Assembly: GCA_014381985.1 (NCBI GenBank)
Contig: JACNKP010000057.1
Span: 1-38,831, forward strand
Source: SAR92 clade bacterium
GTDB taxonomy: Bacteria > Pseudomonadota > Gammaproteobacteria > Pseudomonadales > Porticoccaceae
Reading direction: 5' to 3'
Length of the DNA stretch: 38,831 nt
The notes below the pieces were generated by a model. It saw only the letters and a list, made by a program, of their open reading frames with translations, had not been told where the DNA came from and made no database searches. Shown here in pieces: positions 1 through 9,879 of this stretch. The position numbers and the translations under genes are program-made. Positions within the stretch are counted from its first letter, which is position 1, and each line of letters starts with the position of its first letter.

Positions 1-1
1 A

Positions 2-1090
2 GATGGCGAGGTAATTATTGATTCTGTCCCTGATATTGGTTATCACCATCGCGGTGCTGAAAAGATGGGCGAACGCCAAACATGGCACACCTACATTCCC
101 TACACAGACCGAATTGATTATCTTGGCGGGGTTATGAATAACTTAGCCTATATTCAATCCGTGGAAATGCTCGGGGGCGTAGTGGTGCCAGAACGCGCCA
201 AGATTATTCGTATTATGCTGTCTGAGCTGTTCAGGATTTCTAGTCACCTAGTGTTTTATGGAACTTTTGTTCAAGACGTCGGCCAAATGTCTCCTGTGTT
301 TTATATGTTCGCTGACCGTGAACGATTGTTCGGAATCATTGAAGCGATTACCGGTGGACGTATGCACCCGGCATGGTTCCGTATTGGTGGTGTTGCTCAG
401 GACCTCCCGCAGGGTTGGGATACGTTGGTTCGCGACTTTATAGATTTTTTACCAGCCCGTCTGGATCATTACGACAAGATGGCCATGCAGAACAAAATGC
501 TTAAAGACCGTACAGTCGGTATTGGTGTTTATACTCAGCAAGAAGCCATTGACTGGGGCATTACTGGTCCTGGATTACGAGCCACAGGTTGTGATTGGGA
601 TGTACGTAAAAAACGCCCTTACGGTGGGTATGATCAGTTTGACTTTGATGTCCCGGTTTCACATAACGGCGATTGTTATGACCGTGCTGAGTTGCGTATT
701 GAAGAGATGCGTCAGAGCTTACGTATTATTCGGCAGTGCCTTGATAACATGCCCGGCGGGGCGTATAAGAGCGATCATAGGCTGACCACTCCGCCGCCAA
801 AAGAGAGGACAATGGAAGATATTGAGACTCTTATACATCATTTTCTTAATGTTAGCTGGGGGCCGGTGGTGCCTGCAGGAGAGGCCTCGGTAATGATTGA
901 GGCAACCAAAGGTATAAATAGTTACCACCTAATCAGTGACGGTGGCACTAACTCATATAGAACACGTATACGAACCCCTTCTTTCCCTCATTTACAGCAA
1001 ATACCTCTGATTAGTAACGGCCTAATGATCCCTGATTTGATAGCCATTATTGCCAGTATCGATTTTGTTATGGCGGATGTTGACCGATGA
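2..1090 (+). CDS. nuoD: NADH-quinone oxidoreductase subunit D (3' part of nuoCD or nuoD), 5' truncated
   Basis: This is the 49-kDa type quinone-site subunit of complex I, on the peripheral arm next to the membrane. The frame is open from the window edge, and the first in-window residues ([22 protein letters not shown]) carry the family hallmark GYHHRGAEK. The gene therefore starts upstream, and the ATG at 65 is internal. The C-terminus [12 protein letters not shown] closely matches E. coli NuoCD. About 362 residues are visible, close to the D domain alone, so a fused nuoCD cannot be told from a separate nuoD here. Its stop codon overlaps the nuoE start (ATGA at 1087-1090), so the two are translationally coupled. 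The family call is secure; only the fusion state is open. Confidence 0.95.
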   Translation, partial: DGEVIIDSVPDIGYHHRGAEKMGERQTWHTYIPYTDRIDYLGGVMNNLAYIQSVEMLGGVVVPERAKIIRIMLSELFRISSHLVFYGTFVQDVGQMSPVFYMFADRERLFGIIEAITGGRMHPAWFRIGGVAQDLPQGWDTLVRDFIDFLPARLDHYDKMAMQNKMLKDRTVGIGVYTQQEAIDWGITGPGLRATGCDWDVRKKRPYGGYDQFDFDVPVSHNGDCYDRAELRIEEMRQSLRIIRQCLDNMPGGAYKSDHRLTTPPPKERTMEDIETLIHHFLNVSWGPVVPAGEASVMIEATKGINSYHLISDGGTNSYRTRIRTPSFPHLQQIPLISNGLMIPDLIAIIASIDFVMADVDR

Positions 1091-1605
1091 GTAATGCAAA
1101 GATGATTCAAAGTGATGTTAGTTCAGTACTGACGCTGCAAGAAATGGCTGAGATAGATCACGAATTGGAGCATATTCCCTATAAATCAGGGGCTGCCATT
1201 GACGCCCTAAAGATCATTCAGGCTGGGCGCGGTTGGGTGTCTGATGAGTGCCTTCAAGCCATCGCCAAATATCTAGGCATGTCCTCTGAAGAACTGGAGG
1301 GGGTGGCAACCTTTTATAACTTAATTTATCGCCGCCCGGTGGGTGAGAAAGTCATTCTCTTTTGTGACAGCGTTAGTTGCTGGATAAGTGGTTGTGACAG
1401 TGTTAAGCAAACTCTTTCTGATACGTTGGGTGTCGACTATGGTGAAACCACTAAAGACAATCGCTATACGCTGCTTCCAGTTCCCTGTTTGGGGGCCTGT
1501 GATAGGGCGCCAGTAATGATGGTGGGCGATGACTTGGTCACACATCTTGATGACAATAAAATCAATGAACTGTTTTCTGCTAGTAAAACGGGAGATCAGT
1601 CTTAA
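1087..1605 (+). CDS. nuoE: NADH-quinone oxidoreductase subunit E (24 kDa, [2Fe-2S] N1a)
   Basis: This is a peripheral-arm subunit of complex I that pairs with NuoF and holds the off-path N1a [2Fe-2S] cluster. The thioredoxin-like ferredoxin motif is intact: C93 and C98 in FCDSVSC, and C134 and C138 in PCLGACD, with the spacing found in E. coli NuoE. The length of 172 residues is normal for the family. The start overlaps the end of nuoD (ATGA), and the stop overlaps the nuoF start (TAATG at 1603-1607), which fixes both boundaries and indicates one polycistronic message. Nothing is odd. Confidence 0.97.
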   Translation: MSNAKMIQSDVSSVLTLQEMAEIDHELEHIPYKSGAAIDALKIIQAGRGWVSDECLQAIAKYLGMSSEELEGVATFYNLIYRRPVGEKVILFCDSVSCWISGCDSVKQTLSDTLGVDYGETTKDNRYTLLPVPCLGACDRAPVMMVGDDLVTHLDDNKINELFSASKTGDQS

Positions 1606-2900
1606 TGGAGAAAGTACTTACACGCAATATTAAACCCGGCAAGCCGCCAACCGACATGGCTGCCTACGAGGCCAACGGCGGATATCAAGGTTTACGTAAA
1701 GCAATGTCTGGCATGTCACCCCAAGATTGCCGGGAGGTGGTCAGCGCATCTAATTTACGGGGACGTGGAGGAGCTGGATTTCCCACTGGTATGAAGTGGA
1801 GCTTTGTGCCGATGGGTGACAAATGCACCCCGGGACACAAGTATCTAGTGTGCAATGCCGATGAAATGGAACCAGGTGCATTTAAAGATCGCTTGTTGAT
1901 GGAGTATGACCCACACCAACTCATCGAAGGGATGATTTTATCGGCTTATTGCATTGGCGCTGATATTTCTTATATCTTTATCCGTGGTGAATACATCGTT
2001 GCCATCGAACGTCTGCGCAAGGCGCTGGAAGAATGTTATGCCAAAGGTTATCTTGGCGAAAATATTCTTGGTAGCGGTTGCAAGCTTGAGATGTACGTGC
2101 ATCCCAGTGCTGGCCGTTATATTTGTGGTGAAGAAACAGCCCTCATTAATGCTCTTGAAGGTAAGCGAGCAAATCCTAGAGCCAAGCCACCATTCCCCCA
2201 GGTGAGTGGCCTATGGGGGCGTCCGACGATTGTCAACAATGTCGAAACCCTATGTAACATTCCGCATATTATTGATCGTGGTGCCGAATGGTTTAAGAGC
2301 CTTGGGGTGGGCGAGGACGCCGGGACTAAACTGTTTGGCGTTAGCGGGCGAGTTAAAAATCCTGGTTGTTGGGAGCTACCAATGGGCACGCCCATCCGTG
2401 AAATTCTTGAAAACCATGCCGGGGGCATGCAAGACGGTTTGCAGCTTAAAGGTTTCTTGCCTGGAGGCGGTTCAACTGACTTTTTAACGAAGGATCATCT
2501 TGATTTAGCCATGGACTATAACGTGATTGGTAAAGCGGGCAGCCGTATGGGTACCGGCACCATGATTATTCTCGATGATCAGACTTGCCCGGTGGGCATG
2601 GTGTTAAATCTGATTCGTTTTTTTGCCCATGAATCTTGTGGATTTTGCACTCCTTGTCGTGACGGCCTGCCTTGGACAAGGCAGGTGTTAGAAGACATAG
2701 AACAGGGTCGTGGCAAAGTTGAAGATCTGGATACGCTTGAATACCAAATTAATTATATAGGCGCCATAGGCAACACTCATTGTGCCCTAGCGCCGGGCGC
2801 TATGGAGCCACTGCAAAGTGCACTTAAATATTTCCGTGAGGATTTTGAACGACACATTAGTGGTGGCTGTTGCCCTTACCACTCAGGAAAGGGAGCCTAA
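1605..2900 (+). CDS. nuoF: NADH-quinone oxidoreductase subunit F (NADH/FMN site, [4Fe-4S] N3)
   Basis: This is the NADH-oxidising subunit of complex I, which binds FMN and the N3 [4Fe-4S] cluster. The glycine-rich nucleotide and FMN loop GRGGAGFPTG lies at residues 53-62. The N3 ligands are C345, C348 and C351 in SCGFCTPCR plus C393 in NTHCALAPG. The 431 residues compare with about 445 in E. coli. It is coupled to nuoE by a TAATG overlap, and nuoG starts 3 bases after its stop. It would receive NADH made by downstream carbon oxidation, possibly including the one-carbon pathway encoded later in the window; that link is inference. Confidence 0.97.
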   Translation: MEKVLTRNIKPGKPPTDMAAYEANGGYQGLRKAMSGMSPQDCREVVSASNLRGRGGAGFPTGMKWSFVPMGDKCTPGHKYLVCNADEMEPGAFKDRLLMEYDPHQLIEGMILSAYCIGADISYIFIRGEYIVAIERLRKALEECYAKGYLGENILGSGCKLEMYVHPSAGRYICGEETALINALEGKRANPRAKPPFPQVSGLWGRPTIVNNVETLCNIPHIIDRGAEWFKSLGVGEDAGTKLFGVSGRVKNPGCWELPMGTPIREILENHAGGMQDGLQLKGFLPGGGSTDFLTKDHLDLAMDYNVIGKAGSRMGTGTMIILDDQTCPVGMVLNLIRFFAHESCGFCTPCRDGLPWTRQVLEDIEQGRGKVEDLDTLEYQINYIGAIGNTHCALAPGAMEPLQSALKYFREDFERHISGGCCPYHSGKGA

Positions 2901-2903
2901 ACG

Positions 2904-5669
2904 ATGCCAATGATCTATGTTGATGGTCAGGAAATTGAGGTGGTCCAAGGGGAAAATATACTCGAAGCCTGCCTTAATGCTGGCCTGGACCTGCCGTACT
3001 TTTGTTGGCATCCGGCCATGGGCTCTATCGGTTCTTGCCGTCAATGTGCAGTGATTCAATATCAGAATGAGGAAGATACCAGCGGCCGCATTGTCATGGG
3101 CTGCATGACCCCAGTGAGCGAAGGGGCACGCTTCTCACTTAAGGCAGAGAAAGCCACGGAGTTTCGTGAGGCGGTGGTTGAAAGTCTTATGCTTAATCAT
3201 CCCCATGACTGTCCTGTCTGTGCGGAAGGTGGAGAATGTCATCTGCAAGACATGACGGTGATGGTCGGACATCGTGACCGGCGATATACCGGCAAAAAGA
3301 ACACTTATCGCAACCAATATTTGGGCCCTCTGATTCATCATGAGATGAATCGTTGTATAGCCTGTTATCGATGCGAGCGCTACTACCGAGATTATGCGGG
3401 GGGTAAAGATCTGGGGGCACAGGCTTCCCATGACCACCTTTATTTCGGTCGTCATGAGGAAGGGGTTTTAGAGAGTGAGTTTTCTGGTAATTTGGTTGAG
3501 GTATGCCCCACAGGTGTTTTCACGGATAAGCCGTTCTTAAAGCAATATAGCCGTAAGTGGGACTTACAGTCTGCACCCTCTATATGTCAGGGCTGTGCGG
3601 TGGGCTGCAATATTGCCCCAGGTGAGCGTTACGGCAAAGTTAAGCGTGTCCATAACCGCTATAACAATGAGGTTAATGGTTACTTTATCTGTGATCGAGG
3701 TCGCTTTGGTAGCGGCTATCTAAATAGTGATCTACGTCTTGATTATGCGGGCATTAAGAATCCCGATGGTAGCTTCTTTGCTGTTCACCAACAGCAAGCA
3801 TTGGATACAGCAGCTGGCTGGATGGTCGGCAAGAAGGTCGCGGCTATTGGCTCGCCCAGAGCCTCGATTGAGGCGAATTACCTGTTGCGAGAGTTGGTTG
3901 GTGCAAAGAACTTTGCAGCAGGGTTTTCAGATCAAGAAGCTGATTTGATGGGTAGTATTGCCAATATTTTGCAGGCTACCAAGGCAATTAACCCATCGAT
4001 TAAACAGATCGAGTCTGCCGACGCGGTGCTCATTCTTGGCGAAGATGTCACTAATACTGCTCCGCGCGTTGCGCTTGCGTTGCGTCAGTCGGTGCGTAAC
4101 AAGGCCTTTGAATTAGCAGAGCAGATGGGACTTCCATCGTGGCAAGATGCCGCGGTTCGCAATCTTGCGCAAGACCAACGTTCGCCAATGACCATCGTGT
4201 CAGCCATGGATACTCGTCTTGATGATGTTGCCAGCACCTGCGTTTCTTTAGCTCCGGATGATATAGCCGCCTTTGGTTATGCTGTCGCGGCAGCTCTGGC
4301 AGGTGAATCGACAGATAACGCCCAAGCAGATGCCACAGCGCAGATGTTAAAAGCGGCGAAAAACCCGTTAATTGTCAGTGGTTCGAGCATGGCTCATCAG
4401 GGAGTGATTAACAGTGCTGTTGCAGTGGCCGACGCTCTGGATAAGGCGACAAGCATGTTGAGTTTTTGCATACCTGAGTGCAACAGCCTAGGGCTGGCGC
4501 TGATGGTGGCCGATGGTTCTGGCAGTAGTTTGAGTGGCTTAGCTAAGAGAGCATCCAAGCTAGATGCATTAATTATATTAGAAAATGATGTGTATCGCCG
4601 TGGCGATAAGTCGCAAATCGATCAGTTATTGGCCAGCGGGACTAAAGTGATTACCTTGGATATGGTTGAGAATAGTACGCTTGATCAATCTGACTTGGTC
4701 ATGGCTGCGGCATCCTATGCCGAGTCTCAAGGCACCTTGGTTAGCAGTGAGGGACGAGCTCAGCGGTTCTACCCAGTACATTCACCAGCTGCTGAGAGAT
4801 TACCTAGCTGGCAGTGGTTGTTGCGTTTGGCCAGCGTTACTGGGCACAAAAAGTTATCTAACTTACAGAATTTTGACCAGATAGTTGCTGCCTGTGCCGT
4901 GAGCAATCCGCTGTTTGCTGGACTGGTGGATGTTGCGCCACTCAACAGTTTCAGAGATCGTGGTTCGAAGATACCGCGTCAAACGCATCGATACAGTGGT
5001 CGTACAGCGATGAATTCGGGTGTTTCAGTACATGAACCTCAGCAGCCCAAAGATCACGAAAGCCCATTGTCCTATAGCATGGAAGGTTTGAATCGAGATC
5101 AACCCTCATCATTAATGCCCTTTGTTTGGTCGCCAGGGTGGAATTCTAACCAGTCTCTGCAAAAGTTTCAGTCTGAAGTGGATGGCCCTCTTAAAGGCGG
5201 CCCTTCAGGAGTGCGCCTGATTAGTTCGTCTTTACAGGGAGCTGATATTTCTCGGCAGATCGATAAAGTGACCTTGAAGGCTCATCAGTGGCATTTAGTC
5301 CCCATGCAACAGATTCACGGAAGTGATGAATTGTCTGCTCATACAGATGAAATTGCTGAACTGGCCGGTCGAGGATTTATCGCCATTGGTCAAAAGGTGG
5401 CTGAAAAACTGGCCGTCACCGAGGGCGATGGTTTGTTGGTTAAACAGGGAGAGATTGAATGTTCCCTCGAGGTCAGGATTTTGTCTAGGGTGGCGAAAAA
5501 CTGTATTGGCTACAGTGTAGGCTACCTAGAAACGCAAGGGCTAACGGCAGGCAGTTTGGTTACCTTGGAGGCGGACAAATCTTGGCAGCGCTCTGGACCT
5601 GAGATGATTGCCTCAGACAAGGCAGCGTTTGAACAGGTTATTAGTGATGGAGGTGCGAGTAATGTCTGA
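2904..5669 (+). CDS. nuoG: NADH-quinone oxidoreductase subunit G (multi Fe-S subunit)
   Basis: This is the large iron-sulfur subunit of the complex I peripheral arm, 921 residues against about 908 in E. coli. Ligand sets are visible in order: N1b C34, C45, C48, C67; N5 H99, C103, C106, C112; N4 C151, C154, C157, C201; and N7 C228, C231, C235, C263. The N7 set is the extra cluster kept by the E. coli-type enzyme and lost in many lineages. The molybdopterin-oxidoreductase-like C-terminal half (about residue 220 onward) is more variable, and its low-complexity stretch near residues 690-750 looks divergent. The last 8 bases overlap nuoH. A clear orthologue. Confidence 0.97.
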   Translation: MPMIYVDGQEIEVVQGENILEACLNAGLDLPYFCWHPAMGSIGSCRQCAVIQYQNEEDTSGRIVMGCMTPVSEGARFSLKAEKATEFREAVVESLMLNHPHDCPVCAEGGECHLQDMTVMVGHRDRRYTGKKNTYRNQYLGPLIHHEMNRCIACYRCERYYRDYAGGKDLGAQASHDHLYFGRHEEGVLESEFSGNLVEVCPTGVFTDKPFLKQYSRKWDLQSAPSICQGCAVGCNIAPGERYGKVKRVHNRYNNEVNGYFICDRGRFGSGYLNSDLRLDYAGIKNPDGSFFAVHQQQALDTAAGWMVGKKVAAIGSPRASIEANYLLRELVGAKNFAAGFSDQEADLMGSIANILQATKAINPSIKQIESADAVLILGEDVTNTAPRVALALRQSVRNKAFELAEQMGLPSWQDAAVRNLAQDQRSPMTIVSAMDTRLDDVASTCVSLAPDDIAAFGYAVAAALAGESTDNAQADATAQMLKAAKNPLIVSGSSMAHQGVINSAVAVADALDKATSMLSFCIPECNSLGLALMVADGSGSSLSGLAKRASKLDALIILENDVYRRGDKSQIDQLLASGTKVITLDMVENSTLDQSDLVMAAASYAESQGTLVSSEGRAQRFYPVHSPAAERLPSWQWLLRLASVTGHKKLSNLQNFDQIVAACAVSNPLFAGLVDVAPLNSFRDRGSKIPRQTHRYSGRTAMNSGVSVHEPQQPKDHESPLSYSMEGLNRDQPSSLMPFVWSPGWNSNQSLQKFQSEVDGPLKGGPSGVRLISSSLQGADISRQIDKVTLKAHQWHLVPMQQIHGSDELSAHTDEIAELAGRGFIAIGQKVAEKLAVTEGDGLLVKQGEIECSLEVRILSRVAKNCIGYSVGYLETQGLTAGSLVTLEADKSWQRSGPEMIASDKAAFEQVISDGGASNV

Positions 5670-6636
5670 GTTGATGCCGGTAATTCTCGCCCTCACTATC
5701 TTAATAGGAGGCGTTGCAGGTGCGGCTATCTTGACGTGGTTCGAGAGGCGCTTGCTGGGTGTTTGGCAAGATCGCTACGGGCCTAATCGACTTGGACCGT
5801 TCGGTATTGGCCAGGTGGCCGCTGACATGATTAAACTATTATTTAAAGATGACTGGGTTCCCCCCTTTGCTGATCGATTAGTGTTTATCTTTGCTCCCAC
5901 CGCTATTGTCGTCGCTATGATGATGGGTTTTGCCGTGGTGCCCTTTGCCCCCGGCATGATGATTATCGACGTCAATATTGGTTTGTTATTCTTTCTCGGC
6001 ATGACGTCTCTAGCGGTTTACAGCGTGCTGCTAGGAGGTCTGGCCTCTAACAATAAATATGCACTTTTGGGTGGCTTGCGGTCGGCGGCGCAAATGGTTA
6101 GTTACGAAGTCTTTATGGGCCTTTCATTAATTGGCGTGGTCATGATGTCTGGCAGTTTTAGTTTGGTGGACATCGTTGAAGCTCAGACCGATGTTTGGTT
6201 CTGTTTTTCTCAGATACTCGGTTTAATCGTGTTTATTATTGCCGGTATTGCCGAGAGCCATCGTTTACCTTTTGATCTACCCGAAGCAGAGCACGAACTC
6301 ACAGCAGGCTTCCACACTGAATACGGCGGCATGAAGTTTGCGATGTTTATGCTCGGGGAATATCTCGGGCTAATGCTCATTTCTTGCATGATTGTGACGT
6401 TATTCTTTGGCGGTTGGCATGGCCCTATGCTGATCGGAGATTGGTTGCCGCCATTCTTCTGGTTTAGTTCCAAAGTATTTGTGGTTATTTGTTTCTTTGT
6501 CTTATTGCGCGCAGCGATACCTCGTCCGCGTTACGACCAATTGATGTCACTTGGCTGGAAAGTAATGTTACCCATCACTCTGGTTAATATTCTGGTCACG
6601 GGTGCCGTGCTGTTATGGATGGAGGGAGTCGCCTGA
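5662..6636 (+). CDS. nuoH: NADH-quinone oxidoreductase subunit H
   Basis: This membrane subunit forms much of the quinone chamber and the entry to the proton channel. I chose the ATG at 5662 (MSELMPV) because a GGAGG sits at about 5650 and the resulting 324 residues match the usual 325. An upstream in-frame ATG at 5608 would add 18 residues inside nuoG. The family signatures WFERRLLG (about residue 26) and the charged quinone-site loop [20 protein letters not shown] are intact. About eight hydrophobic segments are visible. It overlaps nuoG by 8 bases and nuoI by one base (TGATG). Confidence 0.96.
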   Translation: MSELMPVILALTILIGGVAGAAILTWFERRLLGVWQDRYGPNRLGPFGIGQVAADMIKLLFKDDWVPPFADRLVFIFAPTAIVVAMMMGFAVVPFAPGMMIIDVNIGLLFFLGMTSLAVYSVLLGGLASNNKYALLGGLRSAAQMVSYEVFMGLSLIGVVMMSGSFSLVDIVEAQTDVWFCFSQILGLIVFIIAGIAESHRLPFDLPEAEHELTAGFHTEYGGMKFAMFMLGEYLGLMLISCMIVTLFFGGWHGPMLIGDWLPPFFWFSSKVFVVICFFVLLRAAIPRPRYDQLMSLGWKVMLPITLVNILVTGAVLLWMEGVA

Positions 6637-7151
6637 TGTTAAGTGAACTGCGAACCATGTGGGAAGTGCTCAAGCACACCTTTACCAAAGCTGAAACTGT
6701 TCAGTATCCTGAGGAAATGCCGTATCTGGCGCCACGTTATCGAGGGCGCATTGTGTTGACTCGCGACCCTGATGGCGAAGAGCGTTGCGTGGCTTGTAAT
6801 CTATGTGCTGCTGTTTGCCCTGTTGACTGTATAGCACTACAGAAAGATACGCGCGAAGATGGCACCTGGTACCCAGAGTTTTTCCGCATTAATTTTTCAC
6901 GATGCATTATGTGCGGTATGTGTGAAGAGGCCTGCCCGACCTATGCTATCCAATTGACGCCTGACTTTGAAATGTGTGAATACGATCGGCAAAACATGGT
7001 CTATGAAAAAGAACATTTACTGATTGATGGCGTGGGTAAATACCCAGACTACAATTTTTATCGGGTGTCGGGCATGAAAACAGCGACTAAAGACAAAGGC
7101 GAGGCTCTCAACGAAGCTAGGCCAATTGACACTAAGAGTTTATTGCCATGA
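6636..7151 (+). CDS. nuoI: NADH-quinone oxidoreductase subunit I (two [4Fe-4S], N6a/N6b)
   Basis: This is the ferredoxin-like subunit that carries electrons from NuoG to the terminal N2 cluster. Both CxxCxxCxxxCP motifs are intact: C51, C54, C57, C61 and C90, C93, C96, C100. I chose the ATG at 6636 because it overlaps the nuoH stop (TGATG), gives 171 residues and starts like the family. An in-frame ATG at 6615 lies inside nuoH. A 36-base gap with no overlap separates it from nuoJ, the longest break in the nuo block. An AGAGG ribosome site lies in that gap. Confidence 0.96.
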   Translation: MLSELRTMWEVLKHTFTKAETVQYPEEMPYLAPRYRGRIVLTRDPDGEERCVACNLCAAVCPVDCIALQKDTREDGTWYPEFFRINFSRCIMCGMCEEACPTYAIQLTPDFEMCEYDRQNMVYEKEHLLIDGVGKYPDYNFYRVSGMKTATKDKGEALNEARPIDTKSLLP

Positions 7152-7187
7152 GTCTACTTTATACAACAACAGACCAGAGGGCCGCCC

Positions 7188-7715
7188 ATGCTTGAAATTG
7201 TATTTTTTTACATAGCGGCAACGGTTGCATTGGTGGCGACAGTGATGGCGATGACCAGAGCTAATGCTATTCACGCCCTAATTTATCTAATTGTTTCGCT
7301 GCTGGCTGTTGCCGTTATCTTTTTCTTGATTGGCGCGCCATTTGCCGCCGCCCTAGAGATCGTTATTTATGCTGGAGCAATCATGGTGCTATTTGTTTTT
7401 GTAATCATGATGCTCAATTTAGGTGAAAAGGGTGATAAGCAGGAACGACAATGGTTGCAGCCTTCAATATGGGCAGGGCCGGCGGTTTTATCCGCAGTTT
7501 TACTCATTGAGCTGGTGATGGTCATTAGTCAAACCAATGGTCCAGTGTCTGTCACTGCGGTCTCGGCAAAAGAAGTGGGTTTGGCTTTATTTGGCCCCTA
7601 TGTGTTGGCGGTAGAGATTGCCTCAATGTTATTGCTGGCAGGGCTCGTAGGTTCTTTCCATCTTGGTCGACGTTATCTTGAGCGAGACAACTTAGAAAAA
7701 CAGGGTGGTCAATAA
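7188..7715 (+). CDS. nuoJ: NADH-quinone oxidoreductase subunit J
   Basis: This is a small membrane subunit of complex I with about five hydrophobic helices; 175 residues against about 184 in E. coli. The conserved helix 3 region ([19 protein letters not shown]) holds the flexible pi-bulge segment typical of NuoJ, linked to coupling between quinone reduction and proton transfer. The start is preceded by AGAGG at about 7176-7180. The stop overlaps the nuoK ATG (TAATG at 7713-7717). Gene order and sequence both support the call. Confidence 0.95.
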   Translation: MLEIVFFYIAATVALVATVMAMTRANAIHALIYLIVSLLAVAVIFFLIGAPFAAALEIVIYAGAIMVLFVFVIMMLNLGEKGDKQERQWLQPSIWAGPAVLSAVLLIELVMVISQTNGPVSVTAVSAKEVGLALFGPYVLAVEIASMLLLAGLVGSFHLGRRYLERDNLEKQGGQ

Positions 7716-8029
7716 TGGATGGCCTGAATATACCTCTTAACCATATTCTTCTGGTCTCATCTCTCCTGTTTGCCATTGGCATGCTCGGCCTAATGATCAG
7801 ACGTAATATTATTTTCATATTGATGTCACTGGAGGTCATGCTTAATGCAGCGGCCTTGGCGTTTGTCGCCGCCGGGGCTCATTGGGGGCAGCCTGACGGA
7901 CAGGTAGTATTTATGCTTATCCTCACTGTGGCTGCAGCTGAGGTAGCCGTGGGCTTGGGCTTGGTCCTTCAAGTTCAGAAGCGTTTTAAAACATTGGATA
8001 TGGATCACGCCAACCGGATGCAGGGTTAA
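7715..8029 (+). CDS. nuoK: NADH-quinone oxidoreductase subunit K
   Basis: This three-helix, MrpC-like membrane subunit of complex I has 104 residues. The two membrane glutamates needed for proton movement in E. coli (E36 and E72) correspond here to E40 ([13 protein letters not shown]) and E76 ([12 protein letters not shown]), so the N-terminus is about four residues longer. It is coupled to nuoJ by a one-base overlap, and nuoL begins 2 bases after its stop. Nothing unusual. Confidence 0.96.
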   Translation: MDGLNIPLNHILLVSSLLFAIGMLGLMIRRNIIFILMSLEVMLNAAALAFVAAGAHWGQPDGQVVFMLILTVAAAEVAVGLGLVLQVQKRFKTLDMDHANRMQG

Positions 8030-8031
8030 AT

Positions 8032-9879
8032 ATGAGTGAGACTATTTGGTTAATACCACTGATACCCTTGCTTAGTTCAGTGACATTAATGCTGTTTGGC
8101 AGTCGTCTTAAAGCGTCTCAAATTGGGATACTAGGGGTCGCATCGGTGGGTATAGCAGCTTTGCTGACGTTGCTGCTGGCCGTTGAATTTATGCAAAATC
8201 AACAGGTTATACAGCTATCACTGTGGACCTGGATGGAAGTAGCAGGCTTTGCTCCCGGCATTTCGTTCTATTTTGATGGACTGACTCTAGTGATGATGTC
8301 GGTGATCACTGGCGTTGGCTTTTTGATTCATCTTTTCTCTACCGAATTTATGGAGAAAGATCCAAGTTATGCCCGATACTTCGCCTACTTGAATATGTTT
8401 GTTGCCGCCATGTTGATACTAGTGATGGCCGACAACCTTTTATTACTTTATCTGGGCTGGGAAGGTGTAGGGGTCTGTAGTTACCTGTTAGTGGGTTTCT
8501 GGTATCAGCACAACGCTAACGGCCATGCCGCACGTAAAGCCTTTATTGTTACCCGTATCGGTGATACTGCTATGGCATTGGGTTTGCTGCTGTTGTTCAC
8601 CCAGTTGGGAACCTTAGATATTCAGACCATGGTGGGTGAGGCTAATCAAACTTGGCAGGTGGGCGATACTATCCCTCTAATAGCTTGCCTGCTATTAGTC
8701 TGTGGGGCTGTCGGCAAATCAGCTCAACTGCCGTTACATACTTGGTTGCCAGATGCGATGGCAGGTCCAACGCCCGTTAGCGCATTGATTCATGCGGCGA
8801 CGATGGTCACCGCTGGGGTTTACCTAATAGCGCGTACTCATGGGTTGTTCTTATTAGCACCCACGGCCATGACCGTTGTTGCTGTTATTGGCATAACCAC
8901 CTCGCTGATGGCGGCTTTTACAGCGTTAATGCAGACCGACATTAAACGTATCTTGGCCTATTCGACCATTAGTCAGATCGGCTATATGTTTCTTGCGTTG
9001 GGTGTGGGCGCATGGAGTGCAGGTATTTTCCACCTAATGACCCATGCGTTTTTTAAAGCGCTATTATTCTTGGGGTCAGGTGCCATTATTCACTGCCTGC
9101 ATCACGAACATAATATTTTCAAAATGGGCGGCCTGAGGACTCGAATGCCTGTCACCTTTTGGAGTTTTATGATCGGCTCAGCGGCATTAGCGGCGCTACC
9201 GATGACCTCGGGATTCTTCAGTAAAGATCAGATTTTACTGCAGGCTTACCAACTTCCCGATATAGGGCCTGCATTATGGGTGGCCGGGCTCCTAGGGGCC
9301 TTGCTGACCGCAATTTACAGCTTTAGATTAGTCTTTGTGGTGTTTTTTGGTAAGGCCAACACCGAGCCGGATAAAGACACTGGATGGCGCATGGCAGTTC
9401 CGCTTTCGGTGTTGTGTTTCTTAGCCATGGTTGGCGGTTGGTTCATGATCCCGGTGACTGAGGTTTTCCCTGCTAGCGATGGCAGTCATCCGGCCCATTG
9501 GGTTGAATATGTTTCCATATCTGTGCCTATTGTTGGCGTGCTATTAGCATATTTCATATTCTACAGCGGTCGGTTGAAAATTGATGGACTTGCCAACTCA
9601 GCCTTAGGTAAGAGCCTCGGTCAGTTTTGGCTCAGCGGTTGGGGTATCGACTGGCTCTATGACCACCTTTTTGTAAAGCCTTATTATGGATTGGCTAATA
9701 TGCTTAAAGGAGAACCTGTGGATGCGATATACGGCTTAATCGTCGCCCTAAATCAAACATTTAACCACTGGCTGAGTGTCGCTCAATCGGGGCGCATACG
9801 CTGGTATTTAGCCAGCATGGTAGCAGGGCTGATCCTGGTGATTACTCTCGCCGCTAATCTTTCAGGGGGCTCTCTATAA
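8032..9879 (+). CDS. nuoL: NADH-quinone oxidoreductase subunit L (antiporter-like)
   Basis: This is the distal antiporter-like subunit with the long lateral helix; its 615 residues almost equal the 613 of E. coli. The proton-path glutamate E144 in LGWEGVGVCSYLLVGFW is at the same residue number as in E. coli. The histidine and lysine-rich channel region (LPLHTWLPDAMAGPTPVSAL) is intact. The C-terminal part after about residue 500 contains the lateral helix and the terminal membrane anchor. The stop overlaps nuoM (TAATG at 9877-9881). Confidence 0.97.
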   Translation: MSETIWLIPLIPLLSSVTLMLFGSRLKASQIGILGVASVGIAALLTLLLAVEFMQNQQVIQLSLWTWMEVAGFAPGISFYFDGLTLVMMSVITGVGFLIHLFSTEFMEKDPSYARYFAYLNMFVAAMLILVMADNLLLLYLGWEGVGVCSYLLVGFWYQHNANGHAARKAFIVTRIGDTAMALGLLLLFTQLGTLDIQTMVGEANQTWQVGDTIPLIACLLLVCGAVGKSAQLPLHTWLPDAMAGPTPVSALIHAATMVTAGVYLIARTHGLFLLAPTAMTVVAVIGITTSLMAAFTALMQTDIKRILAYSTISQIGYMFLALGVGAWSAGIFHLMTHAFFKALLFLGSGAIIHCLHHEHNIFKMGGLRTRMPVTFWSFMIGSAALAALPMTSGFFSKDQILLQAYQLPDIGPALWVAGLLGALLTAIYSFRLVFVVFFGKANTEPDKDTGWRMAVPLSVLCFLAMVGGWFMIPVTEVFPASDGSHPAHWVEYVSISVPIVGVLLAYFIFYSGRLKIDGLANSALGKSLGQFWLSGWGIDWLYDHLFVKPYYGLANMLKGEPVDAIYGLIVALNQTFNHWLSVAQSGRIRWYLASMVAGLILVITLAANLSGGSL